DNA of 64,000 bases from Roseobacter fucihabitans (GCF_014337925.2 NZ_CP143423.1:774501-838500); one strand, 5' to 3'. Shown: positions 26,426 through 37,342, counted from the first letter of the stretch. Numbers and translations are program-made. Notes: generated by a model not told the origin, from the letters alone.

Positions 26426-27260
26426 TCAGGATACCGGCCGAGGCCATCGGATTGGGCCAGTCGCCAAAGACAGCAAAGCCGATGAGCGTTGCAAAGGGAA
26501 TTTCGAGATATTGCATGGGGGCGAGCGTGGCCGAGGGCGCATAGCGCAGCGACCAGGTCATCAGCAGATGCGCCGCAGTGCCCACCAGGCCGATGCCCAG
26601 CAGCAGCAGCCAATCGATGCGGGTGACGGCGATGACCTGCAATTGCGTGAAATCTGAGCCCTGAAACAGCCACAGCACCGGCAGCATAACGACCACCGCC
26701 ATCACCCCGCTGACGGCCTGAAGGCCGATGGGGTCGGTTTCCTTGGCGATCTGGCGCGTGACCAGCATGAAGAGCGAAAAATTCACCGCCACGGCGAGGG
26801 GCAGCAGGGCGGGCCAGCCAACTTGTGAAAAGCTGGGCTGCACCACCAGCAGCGTTCCCAGAAACCCGACCAGACAGGCGATCAGACGGCGCGGCCCGAC
26901 CTCCTCCTTGAGCGCGTAACGCCCCAGCAGCAGCATGATGAAGGGCATCACGAAAGCGATGGCGATGGCATCCGCCAGCGGCAGGTATTTCAGCGCCGTG
27001 ACCATCGCACCGATCCCGATGATATGCAGCAGCGTGCGCAGGAAGGTCAGCCGCAGAAGTCGGCCCCGCATCTTCCAGATGCGCCCGCTCGCCCAGACAA
27101 TCGGGATCAGCACCAGCGCCTGCACGGCGAAACGCACCAGCACCAGTTGCCCCACAGGGACGGTCTGCCCCAGAATCTTGGCGATGGCGTCACCAATCGG
27201 TGCCAGGACACAAAATCCAAGCATGAGCATGATTCCAAGAAGGGGGCGATCCACGGTCAT
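26343..27260 (-). CDS. EamA-family (DMT) transporter
   Basis: A 305-residue inner-membrane protein with about ten hydrophobic helices arranged as two EamA repeats, e.g. LRTLLHIIGIGAMVTALKYL and LMTWSLRYAPSATLAPMQYL. The substrate is not predictable. Its 3' end overlaps the convergent thiamine pyrophosphokinase gene by 83 bases. It lies 61 bases after sdaA on the same strand and may be cotranscribed with it, so amino-acid export is one possibility. Confidence 0.88.
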   Translation of the reverse strand: MTVDRPLLGIMLMLGFCVLAPIGDAIAKILGQTVPVGQLVLVRFAVQALVLIPIVWASGRIWKMRGRLLRLTFLRTLLHIIGIGAMVTALKYLPLADAIAIAFVMPFIMLLLGRYALKEEVGPRRLIACLVGFLGTLLVVQPSFSQVGWPALLPLAVAVNFSLFMLVTRQIAKETDPIGLQAVSGVMAVVVMLPVLWLFQGSDFTQLQVIAVTRIDWLLLLGIGLVGTAAHLLMTWSLRYAPSATLAPMQYLEIPFATLIGFAVFGDWPNPMASAGILITIAAGLYIVLRERASAQALASQQAVP

Positions 27261-27321
27261 TTGCGGAGCCTAGAGGGGCCACCGGATCAAGGCAAGAATA
27301 CCTGAGTGATTAACGCAAGTT

Positions 27322-28695
27322 TCAGCAGTTCGGCACATTCACGGCCAGACCGCCCAGCGAGGTTTCCTTGTATTTCTCGGACATGTCCAAGCCGGTCTGG
27401 CGCATGGTCTCGATGCAGGCATCCAGCGGCACAAGATGTGTGCCATCCCCGCGCAGCGACAGGGACGCGGCGGAAACGGCCTTGATCGCGCCGAGGCCGT
27501 TGCGCTCGATGCAGGGCACCTGCACCAGCCCCTTGACGGGATCGCAGGTCATGCCGAGATGATGTTCCAGCGCGATTTCGGCGGCGTTTTCCACCTGTTG
27601 CGGGGTGCCGCCCATGACGGCGCACAGGCCCGCTGCGGCCATGGCGGCAGCGGATCCGACCTCCGCCTGACAGCCCGCTTCAGCGCCGGATATCGAGGCG
27701 TTATATTTGACCAGACCGCCGATGGCCGCCGCCGTCAGCAGGAAATCCTCGATATGGGATTCTGAGGCACCGGGCACGTGATCAAGGTAGTAGCGCAGCG
27801 TTGCCGGGAGCACGCCCGCCGCACCATTTGTGGGGGCGGTGACGACCTGCCCGCCGGCGGCGTTTTCCTCATTGACCGCCATTGCATAGACGCTCATCCA
27901 GTCGTTGATCGTATGAGGCGGCGTGAGATTCATGCCGCGTTCGGCCAGCAGTTTCTGGTGGATGCCATGGGCGCGCCGCTTGACCGAGAGGCCACCGGGC
28001 AGGATCCCTTCGGCCTCCAGCCCGCGATTGATACAGTCATTCATTACCTGCCAGAGCCGTTTCGTGCCGGATTTAAGGTGATCCTCACCGCCGCGTGCGT
28101 ATTCGTTGGAACGTTTCATTTCTGCAATTGATCGGCCTGAAATCTCCGACATCTCGAGCATTTGTGTTGCAGATTTGAAAGGGAACGGAACGGGCGGGCC
28201 GTCATCGGTGTCCTTCCCTTGCGCCAATTCGGCCTCGGTCAGCACGAACCCCCCGCCCACAGAGTAGTAGGTTTCGCGCAGTGTCACATCGCCCTGGCCG
28301 TCCGTGGCCATCAGGATCATGCCATTGGCGTGGCCGCTCAAAAGCGTGTCGAAATCAAACAGCAAATCCTGGCCGGGATCAAATTTCAGCGCGGGCAGAT
28401 CGCTTGGGTGGATCAGCCCGGTTGCCTTGATGTCGGCCAGCGTCTTTTCGGCCTTATCCGCGTCATAAGTATCCGGCGTGAACCCGGCCAGCCCCAGAAT
28501 GGTGGCGCGGTCGGTGGCATGGCCGACACCGGTGAAGGCCAGCGAGCCGTGCAGCGAGGCGCGCAGCCCGTGAAAGGCGAAGGGCGAGGCGCGCATCAGC
28601 TCCAGAAACCGGGACGCGGCCACCATGGGCCCCATCGTATGGGAGGAGGAGGGGCCGATGCCGACCTTGAACATATCGAAGACGGAGAGAAACAT
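27322..28695 (-). CDS. sdaA: L-serine ammonia-lyase (iron-sulfur type)
   Basis: Deaminates L-serine to pyruvate and ammonia using a 4Fe-4S cluster; 457 residues, single-chain type. [20 protein letters not shown] at the N-terminus is the family signature. Cluster cysteines are visible in [33 protein letters not shown] and nearby. The start codon overlaps the stop of the glutathione transferase gene as TGATG. An EamA transporter follows. Confidence 0.96.
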   Translation of the reverse strand: MFLSVFDMFKVGIGPSSSHTMGPMVAASRFLELMRASPFAFHGLRASLHGSLAFTGVGHATDRATILGLAGFTPDTYDADKAEKTLADIKATGLIHPSDLPALKFDPGQDLLFDFDTLLSGHANGMILMATDGQGDVTLRETYYSVGGGFVLTEAELAQGKDTDDGPPVPFPFKSATQMLEMSEISGRSIAEMKRSNEYARGGEDHLKSGTKRLWQVMNDCINRGLEAEGILPGGLSVKRRAHGIHQKLLAERGMNLTPPHTINDWMSVYAMAVNEENAAGGQVVTAPTNGAAGVLPATLRYYLDHVPGASESHIEDFLLTAAAIGGLVKYNASISGAEAGCQAEVGSAAAMAAAGLCAVMGGTPQQVENAAEIALEHHLGMTCDPVKGLVQVPCIERNGLGAIKAVSAASLSLRGDGTHLVPLDACIETMRQTGLDMSEKYKETSLGGLAVNVPNC

Positions 28696-29387
28696 CAGGT
28701 TGGGCTTCCTTCGGGAGGGCAGGGTGCGCGGGGCGCGGTGAACGGGTGCGGGCCGAGGCCTTCGGCGGCTTGTGTGGCGATCACGCTGGGACGCGTTTCC
28801 AGAGCTTGTGCCATGCTGTGTAGGGCAGGGAAAGCGGTGAGGTCAAACCATCCCGCGTCCTGATCTGCGGGGTAAAGACGCAACCAGCGCAGCATCGGCG
28901 CGAGGTATATATCGCTGATACAAGGGTGTTCGCTCTGACGCCAGTTTGCGTCGAGAAGGCGGAGGTGGCAGAGGATGGCGTCGCGTACCTGCGCGCGCAG
29001 CCGCTCCTGATCCGCCGCGCGGGCTCCGGCATAGGAACCGGGATAGAATAACATCCGCAAGGCGGGATGCAGCGTGTTGGACAGGAAAAACAGCCATTTC
29101 AGCATATCGCCGCGTCCAGGGGCCGTGGGGGCAGGGCCGAGCCCCCCATGGCGATCCGCAAGCCACAACAGAATTGCGCCGGTTTCAAACAGCGCGCCAT
29201 CTCTGGTTTCAAGCACGGGTATTTTGCCCGCCGGGTTCAGCGCCAGATAGTCAGGCGCGTTCTGCCCCCCGCGGTGTCGATCCACGAGGCGCGTAACATA
29301 GGGCGCGCGGATCTCCTCCAGCGCGATGCGGATGATCATGGAGGCGTTATCGGGTGCGTAATGCAGGATATAGGGTGTGTCGTTCAT
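28695..29387 (-). CDS. Glutathione S-transferase family protein
   Basis: A 230-residue GST. The N-terminal thioredoxin-like half contains ALNPAGKIPVLETRDGALFE, with the cis-proline and the glutathione-binding E-T/S segment, followed by GAILLWLADRHG. The all-helical C-terminal half shows LDANWRQSEHPCISDIYLAP, a GST N-capping box. It is coupled to sdaA. The substrate is unknown. Confidence 0.9.
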   Translation of the reverse strand: MNDTPYILHYAPDNASMIIRIALEEIRAPYVTRLVDRHRGGQNAPDYLALNPAGKIPVLETRDGALFETGAILLWLADRHGGLGPAPTAPGRGDMLKWLFFLSNTLHPALRMLFYPGSYAGARAADQERLRAQVRDAILCHLRLLDANWRQSEHPCISDIYLAPMLRWLRLYPADQDAGWFDLTAFPALHSMAQALETRPSVIATQAAEGLGPHPFTAPRAPCPPEGSPT

Positions 29388-29577
29388 GCCCTCTGCTCTA
29401 ATCCGATTCCGTGTTGGTAAGCGCGCAAAAAGCGACCTTTAGTCTGATTTTGGCGCAGGATGGCATGTCGCGGCGGTGGTGCGGCATCCGTTTTGACCCG
29501 GAGCGGATGAAATCACCCCTCGCACCCCGTGCGCATGTTTTCTATAAGACGCGCAGAACCGCCAAAGGAAGCTGCTG

Positions 29578-30366
29578 ATGATCCCCGACCTCTCCCCAAG
29601 CGACAAGGCAAAGCTGGCTGCCGCGAAACAAGCGTCTTTGGCCATTGAAACGGGTATGCGGGTCGGGCTCGGCACGGGGTCCACAGCGGCCTGGCTGGTG
29701 AAATGCCTTGCCGCGCGGGTGCGCGAAGAGGGGTTGGCGATCAAATGCGTCCCGACCTCGACACAGACGGCGGAACTTGCGCGCGGCCTTGGCCTGGATG
29801 TGATCACGCTGGATCAAGCGGGGACGCTTGATGTGACCATCGACGGGGCGGATGAGTTTGATGCGCATCTGAATCTGATCAAGGGCGGTGGCGCAGCACT
29901 ATTGCAGGAAAAGATCGTCGCAACCGCCTCCGCGCAGATGATCGTGATTGCCGATAGCGACAAGGAAGTGGCAACGCTTGGGGCTTTTGCGCTGCCCATC
30001 GAGGTGATTCCCTTTGGGCTTGAGAGCACCCGAAAGCAGGTGGAGGAAATGCTGCTTGCCATGGAGGTCGAGGGCCGTGAGACAAGCCTGCGGATGAAGG
30101 AGACAGCCCCCTTGGTGACCGATGAGGGCAACCATATCCTTGATCTGCACCTCAAACGGATCGGCAATGCGCCGCAGCTTGCAATGACGCTGAATCAAAT
30201 TCCGGGCGTGGTTGAAAACGGGCTGTTCATCGACATCTGCGACCGGGTGATCATTGGATCCGGTGACGGCAAGGTCGAGACTCGCGACATCAACGCCGGC
30301 ACAATCGAAACCGATCAGGTGGATTTTGCAAATGCGGAAAATCTATTTGGTGACCCGGCACCCTGA
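29578..30366 (+). CDS. rpiA: Ribose-5-phosphate isomerase A
   Basis: Interconverts ribose-5-phosphate and ribulose-5-phosphate. MRVGLGTGSTAAWLVKCLA, TIDGADEFDAHLNLIKGGGA and LLQEKIVATAS are standard RpiA motifs carrying the catalytic Asp, Glu and Lys. The length of 262 residues is typical of alphaproteobacteria, longer than E. coli RpiA. A GGAAG site precedes ATG 29578. Confidence 0.97.
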   Translation: MIPDLSPSDKAKLAAAKQASLAIETGMRVGLGTGSTAAWLVKCLAARVREEGLAIKCVPTSTQTAELARGLGLDVITLDQAGTLDVTIDGADEFDAHLNLIKGGGAALLQEKIVATASAQMIVIADSDKEVATLGAFALPIEVIPFGLESTRKQVEEMLLAMEVEGRETSLRMKETAPLVTDEGNHILDLHLKRIGNAPQLAMTLNQIPGVVENGLFIDICDRVIIGSGDGKVETRDINAGTIETDQVDFANAENLFGDPAP

Positions 30367-30470
30367 TCCCTGAGGATGCAGAGGGTCAAATGCGCCGCTT
30401 TGCTGTGGTAATACCCCGGTGCAGGCATATATAGACCCTACGAAACGTTATGATCCTGAAAGGCCCGCAC

Positions 30471-31934
30471 ATGAGCGATTTTGACTATGACCTCTTTGTG
30501 ATTGGTGGCGGTTCGGGTGGGGTGCGCGCGGCGCGCGTCGCCGCCGGGGAGGCTGGTGCAAAGGTCGCCCTGGCCGAAGAGGACCGATATGGCGGGACCT
30601 GCGTGATCCGGGGCTGTGTGCCCAAAAAGCTGATGGTTTTTGCCAGCGAATACGCGGGCGTGGTCGAGGATGCGCAATCTTATGGCTGGGACCTCAAACA
30701 GGGACCGTTTGACTGGTCCTCCTTTCGGGGACGTTTGAACGCGGAGCTGGACCGGCTGGAACAGGTCTACCGCAATCTGCTCAAGGGATCGAACGTAGAT
30801 ACGTTTGATGCGCGGGCGTCAGTGTCGGGTGCCCATGAAGTGACCCTGTCCAGCGGCGAGGTCAAAACGGCCAAGCATATTCTGGTCGCAACGGGGGGTC
30901 ATCCTGTGCGCCCGGACATACCGAACGCGCATCTGGGCATCGTGTCGGATGATATCTTCCATCTGGAAGCCCTGCCCAAATCGTTGCTGATCATCGGGGG
31001 CGGTTATATCGCCTGTGAATTCGCAGGGATCATGAACGGGCTGGGCGTGCAGGTGACGCAATATTATCGCGGCGCGCAAATCCTGCGGGGCTTTGATGAT
31101 GAGGCGCGCGGGCTGGTCGCCGAACAGATGCGAGAGCGCGGCGTGAACCTTCATGTCGGCACCAATATCGTGGAAATGGCCCCGGCGGGAGCGGATCATT
31201 CCATGAGCGGTGCCGGCACCGGGTCGGATGCGGCGATGGGGGCACCGGTACAGGAACGCCTCGTAGCGCAGACTGCTGGCAGCACAGAACAAGGCCCGAT
31301 CTGGGTCAAATCCACCAACGGTTCCGAGCAGGTGTTCGACACGGTGCTCTTTGCCACCGGGCGTGATCCGAATTCGCGTGATATGGGCCTTGAGCAGGTC
31401 GGTGTAAAACTGGGGCGGCGCGGCCAGATTGAAGTGGATCAATACAGCCAGACGGGCGTGCCGTCGATTTATGCCATCGGTGATGTGACCGACCGGGTGA
31501 ACCTGACGCCAGTGGCGATCCGCGAGGGTATGGCCTTTGTGGAGACGGTGTTTCATGGTAACCCGACACCGGTCGATCATGCGTTGATCCCATCGGCGAT
31601 CTTTACACAGCCTGAAATGGGCACCATTGGCCTGAGCGAAGAAGAGGCGCGTGACCGCGAGCCGGTTGAGATTTATTGCACGTCGTTCCGCCCGATGCAG
31701 ACGGCCTTTGCGGGGCACCCCGATCGCGTCTTGATGAAACTGATCGTTTCCAAGGCATCGCGCAAGGTTCTGGGCTGTCACATCGTCGCACCGGGCGCGG
31801 GTGAAATGATCCAGCTGGCGGGGGTTGCGATCAAGATGGGCGCAACAAAAGAGGATTTTGACCGGACCGTGGCGGTGCACCCCACCATGTCCGAAGAAAT
31901 GGTGACCATGCGCGCGCCCGTGCGCACGGCTTGA
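30471..31934 (+). CDS. gor: Glutathione-disulfide reductase with an insertion in the NADPH domain
   Basis: NADPH-dependent reduction of oxidised glutathione. From ATG 30471 it has 487 residues, about 30-40 longer than usual. FAD motif FVIGGGSGGVRAARVAA, the redox-active disulfide GGTCVIRGCVPKK, NADPH motif LLIIGGGYIACEFAG, ATGRDPNSRDMGLEQVG and the C-terminal HPTMSEE with the catalytic His-Glu pair are all present. Between VGTNIVEMAP and FDTVLFATGR there is a Gly/Ala/Ser-rich insertion (about 31183-31300) absent from typical enzymes. I chose ATG 30471 over 30450 because MSDFDYDLFVIG is the expected N-terminus. Confidence 0.93.
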   Translation: MSDFDYDLFVIGGGSGGVRAARVAAGEAGAKVALAEEDRYGGTCVIRGCVPKKLMVFASEYAGVVEDAQSYGWDLKQGPFDWSSFRGRLNAELDRLEQVYRNLLKGSNVDTFDARASVSGAHEVTLSSGEVKTAKHILVATGGHPVRPDIPNAHLGIVSDDIFHLEALPKSLLIIGGGYIACEFAGIMNGLGVQVTQYYRGAQILRGFDDEARGLVAEQMRERGVNLHVGTNIVEMAPAGADHSMSGAGTGSDAAMGAPVQERLVAQTAGSTEQGPIWVKSTNGSEQVFDTVLFATGRDPNSRDMGLEQVGVKLGRRGQIEVDQYSQTGVPSIYAIGDVTDRVNLTPVAIREGMAFVETVFHGNPTPVDHALIPSAIFTQPEMGTIGLSEEEARDREPVEIYCTSFRPMQTAFAGHPDRVLMKLIVSKASRKVLGCHIVAPGAGEMIQLAGVAIKMGATKEDFDRTVAVHPTMSEEMVTMRAPVRTA

Positions 31935-32009
31935 AATCCGCGCAAGCGCGCGTACCTATGACTTGAAATTGACCGCGGATATGCGTGGTCCAAGAGGGAA
32001 AGAGACTTA

Positions 32010-33167
32010 ATGGCTGGTAACAATGGCGGCCCCTGGGGGGGCGGCGGTGGAAATTCCGACGATGATAAGCCCAATGGCGGTAACCGGGGCAATAACGGCG
32101 GGGGCCCACGGGGTCCGCGCGGACCTGGTGGCGATGGGCCGCAGATCCCTGAAATCGACGAGCTGGTCAAAAAAGGGCAGGAGCGTCTGCGCGTCCTGAT
32201 GGGCGGCAAGGGCGGCGGTTCTGGTACAGGGGGCGGTGGCGGCGGTGGCGGTCCGGCCTTTACACGCGGCACGCTGGGCCTTGTCGGTCTGGGGGCTGTG
32301 ATCCTTTGGGGTATGGCGAGTTTCTATACGGTCGCACCCGAAGAGCAGTCGGTCGAATTGTTCCTGGGCGAATATTACGCCACGGGTGAATCCGGTCTGA
32401 ACTTTGCGCCCTGGCCTTTGGTCACCGCAGAAGTCTTGCCGGTCACGCGGGAGCAAACCGAAGATATCGGCGCGCGCACCGATACTGGCTTGATGCTGAC
32501 CACGGATGAGAACATCATCGACATCGATTTCCAGGTGGTTTGGAACATCAATGATCCGGCGAAGTTCCTGTTTAATCTGGCAGAGCCTCAGGAAACCATC
32601 CGCGCCGTGTCCGAATCGGCCATGCGCGAAGTGATCGCGCGCAACCAGCTTGCGCCAATCCTGAACCGGGACCGTCAGGTGATTGCAGATGAGGCGCGTG
32701 AGCTGATCCAGGCAACGCTTAATCAATACGACAGTGGTATGAATATCATCCGTCTTAACCTCGACAAAGCCGACCCACCCGGTGAAGTCATTGACAGCTT
32801 CCGTGAAGTGCAGGCGGCAGAGCAGGAGCGCGACAGGCTGGAACGTCAGGCCGATGCCTATGCAAACCGCGTCACAGCGGGTGCCCGTGGTGAGGCCGCA
32901 AGCTCGCTTGAGCGCGCCGAAGCCTACCGCGCCCAGCAAGTGAACGAAGCGCAGGGTGAGGCGGCACGTTTTACATCCGTTCTTGAAGAATACGTCAAGG
33001 CACCGGGAGTGACGCGCAAACGCCTCTATCTGGAGACAATGGAAAAAGTCTTTGGCGATGTAGACAAGATCATCCTGGAAAGCGGTCTCGGCGGTGAAGG
33101 CGGACAAGGCGTCGTGCCGTATCTGCCCTTGAATGAATTGCGCCGGTCCGGCGGAGGAACAAACTGA
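32010..33167 (+). CDS. hflK: FtsH protease modulator HflK
   Basis: Membrane-anchored SPFH-domain protein that, with HflC, forms the cage around the FtsH protease. It has 385 residues: a Gly/Asn/Pro-rich cytosolic N-terminus (to about residue 85), one membrane helix at about 92-110, then an SPFH/band-7 domain (VLPVTREQTEDIG, TTDENIIDIDFQVVWNINDP) and a helical region. It is normally located with its bulk in the periplasm. The stop overlaps the hflC start (TGATG), and hflC in turn overlaps a DUF2065 gene. Confidence 0.96.
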   Translation: MAGNNGGPWGGGGGNSDDDKPNGGNRGNNGGGPRGPRGPGGDGPQIPEIDELVKKGQERLRVLMGGKGGGSGTGGGGGGGGPAFTRGTLGLVGLGAVILWGMASFYTVAPEEQSVELFLGEYYATGESGLNFAPWPLVTAEVLPVTREQTEDIGARTDTGLMLTTDENIIDIDFQVVWNINDPAKFLFNLAEPQETIRAVSESAMREVIARNQLAPILNRDRQVIADEARELIQATLNQYDSGMNIIRLNLDKADPPGEVIDSFREVQAAEQERDRLERQADAYANRVTAGARGEAASSLERAEAYRAQQVNEAQGEAARFTSVLEEYVKAPGVTRKRLYLETMEKVFGDVDKIILESGLGGEGGQGVVPYLPLNELRRSGGGTN

Positions 33168-34066
33168 TGAAAGCTGCTAAATTTCTCATTCCCATCGTTG
33201 CGGTTGCTGTTGTGGGCATCATGAGTTCGGTCTTTATTGTGGATGAGCGCGAAAAAGCACTGGTTCTGCAATTTGGGCAGATCAAATCGGTCAAGGAAGA
33301 ACCGGGATTGGCGTTCAAAATCCCGCTTATTCAAGAAGTTGTTCGGTATGATGACCGCACGCTTTCGCTGGATACCGATGTGGTCGAAGTGACGCCCTCG
33401 GATGATCGTCGTTTGGTCGTGGATGCTTTTGCGCGCTACCGTATTTCTGACGTAACGCAGTTCCGACAAGCTGTGGGTGTGGGCGGCATGCGTCTGGCCG
33501 AAGATCGGCTGCAAGACATCCTTAACCCTGTGATCCGAACTGTTTTGGGTTCCGACGGTGTGACATCGAACACTATCCTCTCTGCTGATCGGGCGGGGCT
33601 GATGCAGCGGATCACGGATCAGGCGCGTCTGCGGGCTTTGCCTCTGGGTCTCGAAGTGGTTGATGTGCGGCTGAAGCAAACCAACCTGCCCGAGCAGAAC
33701 CTGGATGCGACATTCGCAAGGATGCGCGCGGAGCGGGAACGTGAAGCGGCGGATGAAATCGCGCGCGGTGAAGAAGCCGCCCAGCGGGTGCGCGCCTTGG
33801 CGGATCGTACCGTGGTGGAGCTGACCTCGGATGCGACGCGGGAAGCCGATATCATCCGTGGTGAGGCAGACGCCGAGCGGAACGCGATCTTTGCTGCGGC
33901 CTTTGGGGCGGACCCGGAGTTCTTTGAATTCTACCGCTCGCTGACGGCCTATGAACGCTCGCTGCGCGGGGAGAATTCGACGATGGTGATGTCACCGGAT
34001 TCGGAATTCTTCAACTATCTGCGCTCGGATCAGGGCTCGCGCTCTGCCGAGGGTGAATCAAGATGA
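33167..34066 (+). CDS. hflC: FtsH protease modulator HflC
   Basis: Partner of HflK, 299 residues, with an N-terminal signal-anchor helix (residues about 5-22) and a band-7 domain: FIVDEREKALVLQFGQIKSV and RRLVVDAFARYRISD. The C-terminal long helix contains the repeat-rich ARMRAEREREAADEIARGEE segment typical of HflC. It is translationally coupled to hflK upstream and to the DUF2065 gene downstream (ATGA). Confidence 0.96.
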   Translation: MKAAKFLIPIVAVAVVGIMSSVFIVDEREKALVLQFGQIKSVKEEPGLAFKIPLIQEVVRYDDRTLSLDTDVVEVTPSDDRRLVVDAFARYRISDVTQFRQAVGVGGMRLAEDRLQDILNPVIRTVLGSDGVTSNTILSADRAGLMQRITDQARLRALPLGLEVVDVRLKQTNLPEQNLDATFARMRAEREREAADEIARGEEAAQRVRALADRTVVELTSDATREADIIRGEADAERNAIFAAAFGADPEFFEFYRSLTAYERSLRGENSTMVMSPDSEFFNYLRSDQGSRSAEGESR

Positions 34067-34266
34067 CATGGATTTTACTGGCCCTTGGGTTGGTAATGAT
34101 CGTGGAGGGGCTGGCCTATGCGCTGGCCCCTTCGCTTATTGAACGGATGCTTGAAGCCCTGCGCGCCCTGCCGGAGGCCGCCATCCGACAGCTGGGATTG
34201 CTCATTGTTGTCAGCGGGTTGATCCTGGTCTGGCTGGCCTGGCAACTGGGCGGCAGTTTCGGATAA
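34063..34266 (+). CDS. DUF2065 membrane protein
   Basis: A 67-residue protein of two hydrophobic helices, ILLALGLVMIVEGLAYAL and LGLLIVVSGLILVWLAWQL. Its position directly after hflKC, with an ATGA overlap, is the usual place for DUF2065 and suggests a link with the HflKC-FtsH complex, though no function is known. Confidence 0.9.
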   Translation: MTWILLALGLVMIVEGLAYALAPSLIERMLEALRALPEAAIRQLGLLIVVSGLILVWLAWQLGGSFG

Positions 34267-34453
34267 AGCTGCAACGGCGGAAAAAATGCGTCCGCTGCGT
34301 TCACAGTTTGGTAACGGACTGTTGAAACTGTAAAAGTTCACTACATCTTTGAAGTTGCATGAGGGTGGTCCTAGATGCACTTTAAGATCGAGCGCCGATC
34401 ACCCATTCAAGATGCCGTAAGGCCAACAAACAAGTATTTTCAGGAGACGACAC

Positions 34454-35929
34454 ATGCACCCCAAAGCGGTATCCGTGTCCATTACCAGATATATGACAGG
34501 TCCGATGCACCTGCTGGCGATGGCGATTTTAGCACTGGCGGTTCTGCTGGTTCATCCGATGAGCGCGCTGGCGCAGCAAGCGAGCCTTGCACCTCTGGCC
34601 GAAAAAATCAGCCCCTCGGTGGTCAATATCACAACCTCCACGGTGGTCGCGGGACGTACCGGGCCGCAGGGGATCGTTCCGGATGGCTCGCCGTTCGAGG
34701 ATTTCTTCCGTGAATTTCAGGACCGCAACAATGGGGATGGTGAACGGCCGCGCCGCTCTTCCGCACTTGGGTCGGGGTTCGTGATTTCCGAGGATGGATT
34801 TGTTGTCACTAACAATCACGTGATTGAAGGGGCTGATGAGATCCTCATCGAATTTTTCAATGGCGATGAACTCAAAGCCGAAGTGATTGGCACCGACCCC
34901 AACACGGATATTGCGCTGCTGAAGGTGGAAGCCGAAGGGCCGCTACCGTTTGTGTCCTTTGCCGATAGTGATCTGGCGCGTGTGGGCGATTGGGTCGTGG
35001 CGATGGGCAACCCGTTGGGACAGGGTTTCTCGGTCAGCGCCGGGATCGTATCGGCGCGCAACCGCGCTCTCAGCGGGACATATGATGATTACATCCAGAC
35101 CGATGCGGCGATCAACCGGGGCAACTCGGGCGGTCCGTTGTTCAATATGGACGGCGATGTGATCGGTGTGAATACGGCGATCCTGTCGCCCAACGGCGGT
35201 TCCATCGGGATCGGCTTTTCCATGGCGTCCAACGTTGTGACGCGCGTTGTGGATCAGTTGCAGGAGTTTGGCGAAACCCGGCGCGGCTGGCTCGGCGTGC
35301 GCATTCAGGACGTGACCGAGGATGTGGCCGAAGCCATGGGCCTTGCCGCGGCGAGCGGTGCGCTGGTCACGGATGTGCCCGAAGGTCCGGCGATGGAGGC
35401 CGGCATGGAAGCGGGCGATGTCATCATGAGCTTTGCGGGTAACGACGTGGCGGACACGCGTGGGTTGGTGCGCAGCGTGGGCAACAGCCCTGTGGGCGAA
35501 ACGGTGCGTGTTGTGGTCATGCGCGACGGCAAATCCGTGACGCTGAAGGTGACGCTGGGGCGTCGCGAGGAAGCGGAGGGTGCCGTGCCAGCCGTTGCGG
35601 CGGGGCCTGATCTGGAAGAAGCGCCGGTGACCAAGGACTTCATGGGCTTGACCATCACGTCGTTGACGCCTGAGTTGCGCGAGGAACTGGGGGCGGATGC
35701 GGATATGCAGGGCTTGGCAGTGACGGCTGTGGATGAGACGTCGGAGGCCTTTGAAAAAGGTCTGCGTGCGGGTGATATCATCACCGAAGCCGGTCAGCAG
35801 AAGGTCACGACCGTCGCCGAGTTGGACAAGCGCGTTGAGGCAGCCGAAGACGCCGGGCGCAAATCCATTTTGTTACTGGTGCGCCGTGCTGGTGATCCGC
35901 GCTTTGTTGCGCTGTCGCTTTCCGAATAA
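34454..35929 (+). CDS. Do-family (DegP/HtrA-like) periplasmic serine protease
   Basis: A 491-residue periplasmic protease and chaperone. The N-terminal signal region includes MHLLAMAILALAVLLVHPM and ends near ALAQQ. The catalytic triad is intact: His122 (TNNHVIEGA), Asp152 (NTDIALL) and Ser225 (GNSGGPLF). Two PDZ domains follow (about residues 275-365 and 390-490). AGGAGA precedes ATG 34454. It lies downstream of hflKC, as in other rhodobacteria, making a membrane protein quality-control locus. A strong intrinsic terminator closes the unit at 35952-35979. Confidence 0.95.
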   Translation: MHPKAVSVSITRYMTGPMHLLAMAILALAVLLVHPMSALAQQASLAPLAEKISPSVVNITTSTVVAGRTGPQGIVPDGSPFEDFFREFQDRNNGDGERPRRSSALGSGFVISEDGFVVTNNHVIEGADEILIEFFNGDELKAEVIGTDPNTDIALLKVEAEGPLPFVSFADSDLARVGDWVVAMGNPLGQGFSVSAGIVSARNRALSGTYDDYIQTDAAINRGNSGGPLFNMDGDVIGVNTAILSPNGGSIGIGFSMASNVVTRVVDQLQEFGETRRGWLGVRIQDVTEDVAEAMGLAAASGALVTDVPEGPAMEAGMEAGDVIMSFAGNDVADTRGLVRSVGNSPVGETVRVVVMRDGKSVTLKVTLGRREEAEGAVPAVAAGPDLEEAPVTKDFMGLTITSLTPELREELGADADMQGLAVTAVDETSEAFEKGLRAGDIITEAGQQKVTTVAELDKRVEAAEDAGRKSILLLVRRAGDPRFVALSLSE

Positions 35930-35951
35930 AAAAACTTGCAACGATCGGAAT

Positions 35952-35979
35952 GGGGCGTCCTTCGGGGTGCCCCTTTTTT
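35952..35979 (+). terminator. Intrinsic terminator after the Do-family protease gene
   Basis: A nine-pair stem (35952-35960 with 35965-35973, two G-U pairs) capped by a TTCG tetraloop is followed by six T residues at 35974-35979. It lies 22 bases past the stop and abuts the end of the convergent lipoprotein gene. Confidence 0.88.
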
Positions 35980-36502
35980 ATGTTCTGGCGATGGGCACAA
36001 GTCCGAGTTGCTGTGCCGCCGCCACCGTCAGAACAGCGCCGGTCAAGCCCTGTGTGGTCTGAAAATCCGCAAGGGCGGCTCGGGTTGCGCGATCCAGTTT
36101 GCCGGTGGCGGGGCCTGCGTAGAACCCCCGCGCTCTCGGGGCGCGTTGCAGGTTCGCGACAAGGGTTTGCGTCATGTCGGCGCTGCACATGATCTGATAC
36201 CAGTTTTCCTGACGGGGCTGAATGATTTGGGGGCGCGCCTCGATTTGGTATTGCGCGGGGACCTGGATTTTACCATCCGTGCTGATCTGAGCGGGAGAGA
36301 TCAGAACCCTTTCGCGCCGTGTTTCAATGACAGCCGGTGTTTCCGTCTTGTCCCAGCAGGTGCCAGGCTCAGCGCCCAAGGGGCCCGTTGCCGCGAGCCC
36401 TTTCGGATCTGATGGCGGGGCGCAGGCGATGATCAATGTAAAAACACATGCCGCTGTGATCGGTCGAATGAGTTTGCGCGCGCGCGTCCGGGTCATGGTC
36501 AT
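35978..36502 (-). CDS. Lipoprotein with peptidoglycan-binding domain
   Basis: A 174-residue exported lipoprotein. A basic N-terminus TRTRARKLIRP is followed by a hydrophobic core and lipobox LIIAC, the acylated Cys being about residue 25. The C-terminal 60 residues (GPATGKLDRATRAALADFQT and the AAAQQLGLVP end) match the PG_binding_1 fold. I chose ATG 36502 (AAGAAG upstream) because the in-frame upstream extension to 36610 would bury the signal sequence. It converges on the Do-family protease gene and probably anchors the outer membrane or an envelope enzyme to peptidoglycan; the partner is unknown. Confidence 0.82.
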   Translation of the reverse strand: MTMTRTRARKLIRPITAACVFTLIIACAPPSDPKGLAATGPLGAEPGTCWDKTETPAVIETRRERVLISPAQISTDGKIQVPAQYQIEARPQIIQPRQENWYQIMCSADMTQTLVANLQRAPRARGFYAGPATGKLDRATRAALADFQTTQGLTGAVLTVAAAQQLGLVPIART

Positions 36503-37342
<840 letters not shown>

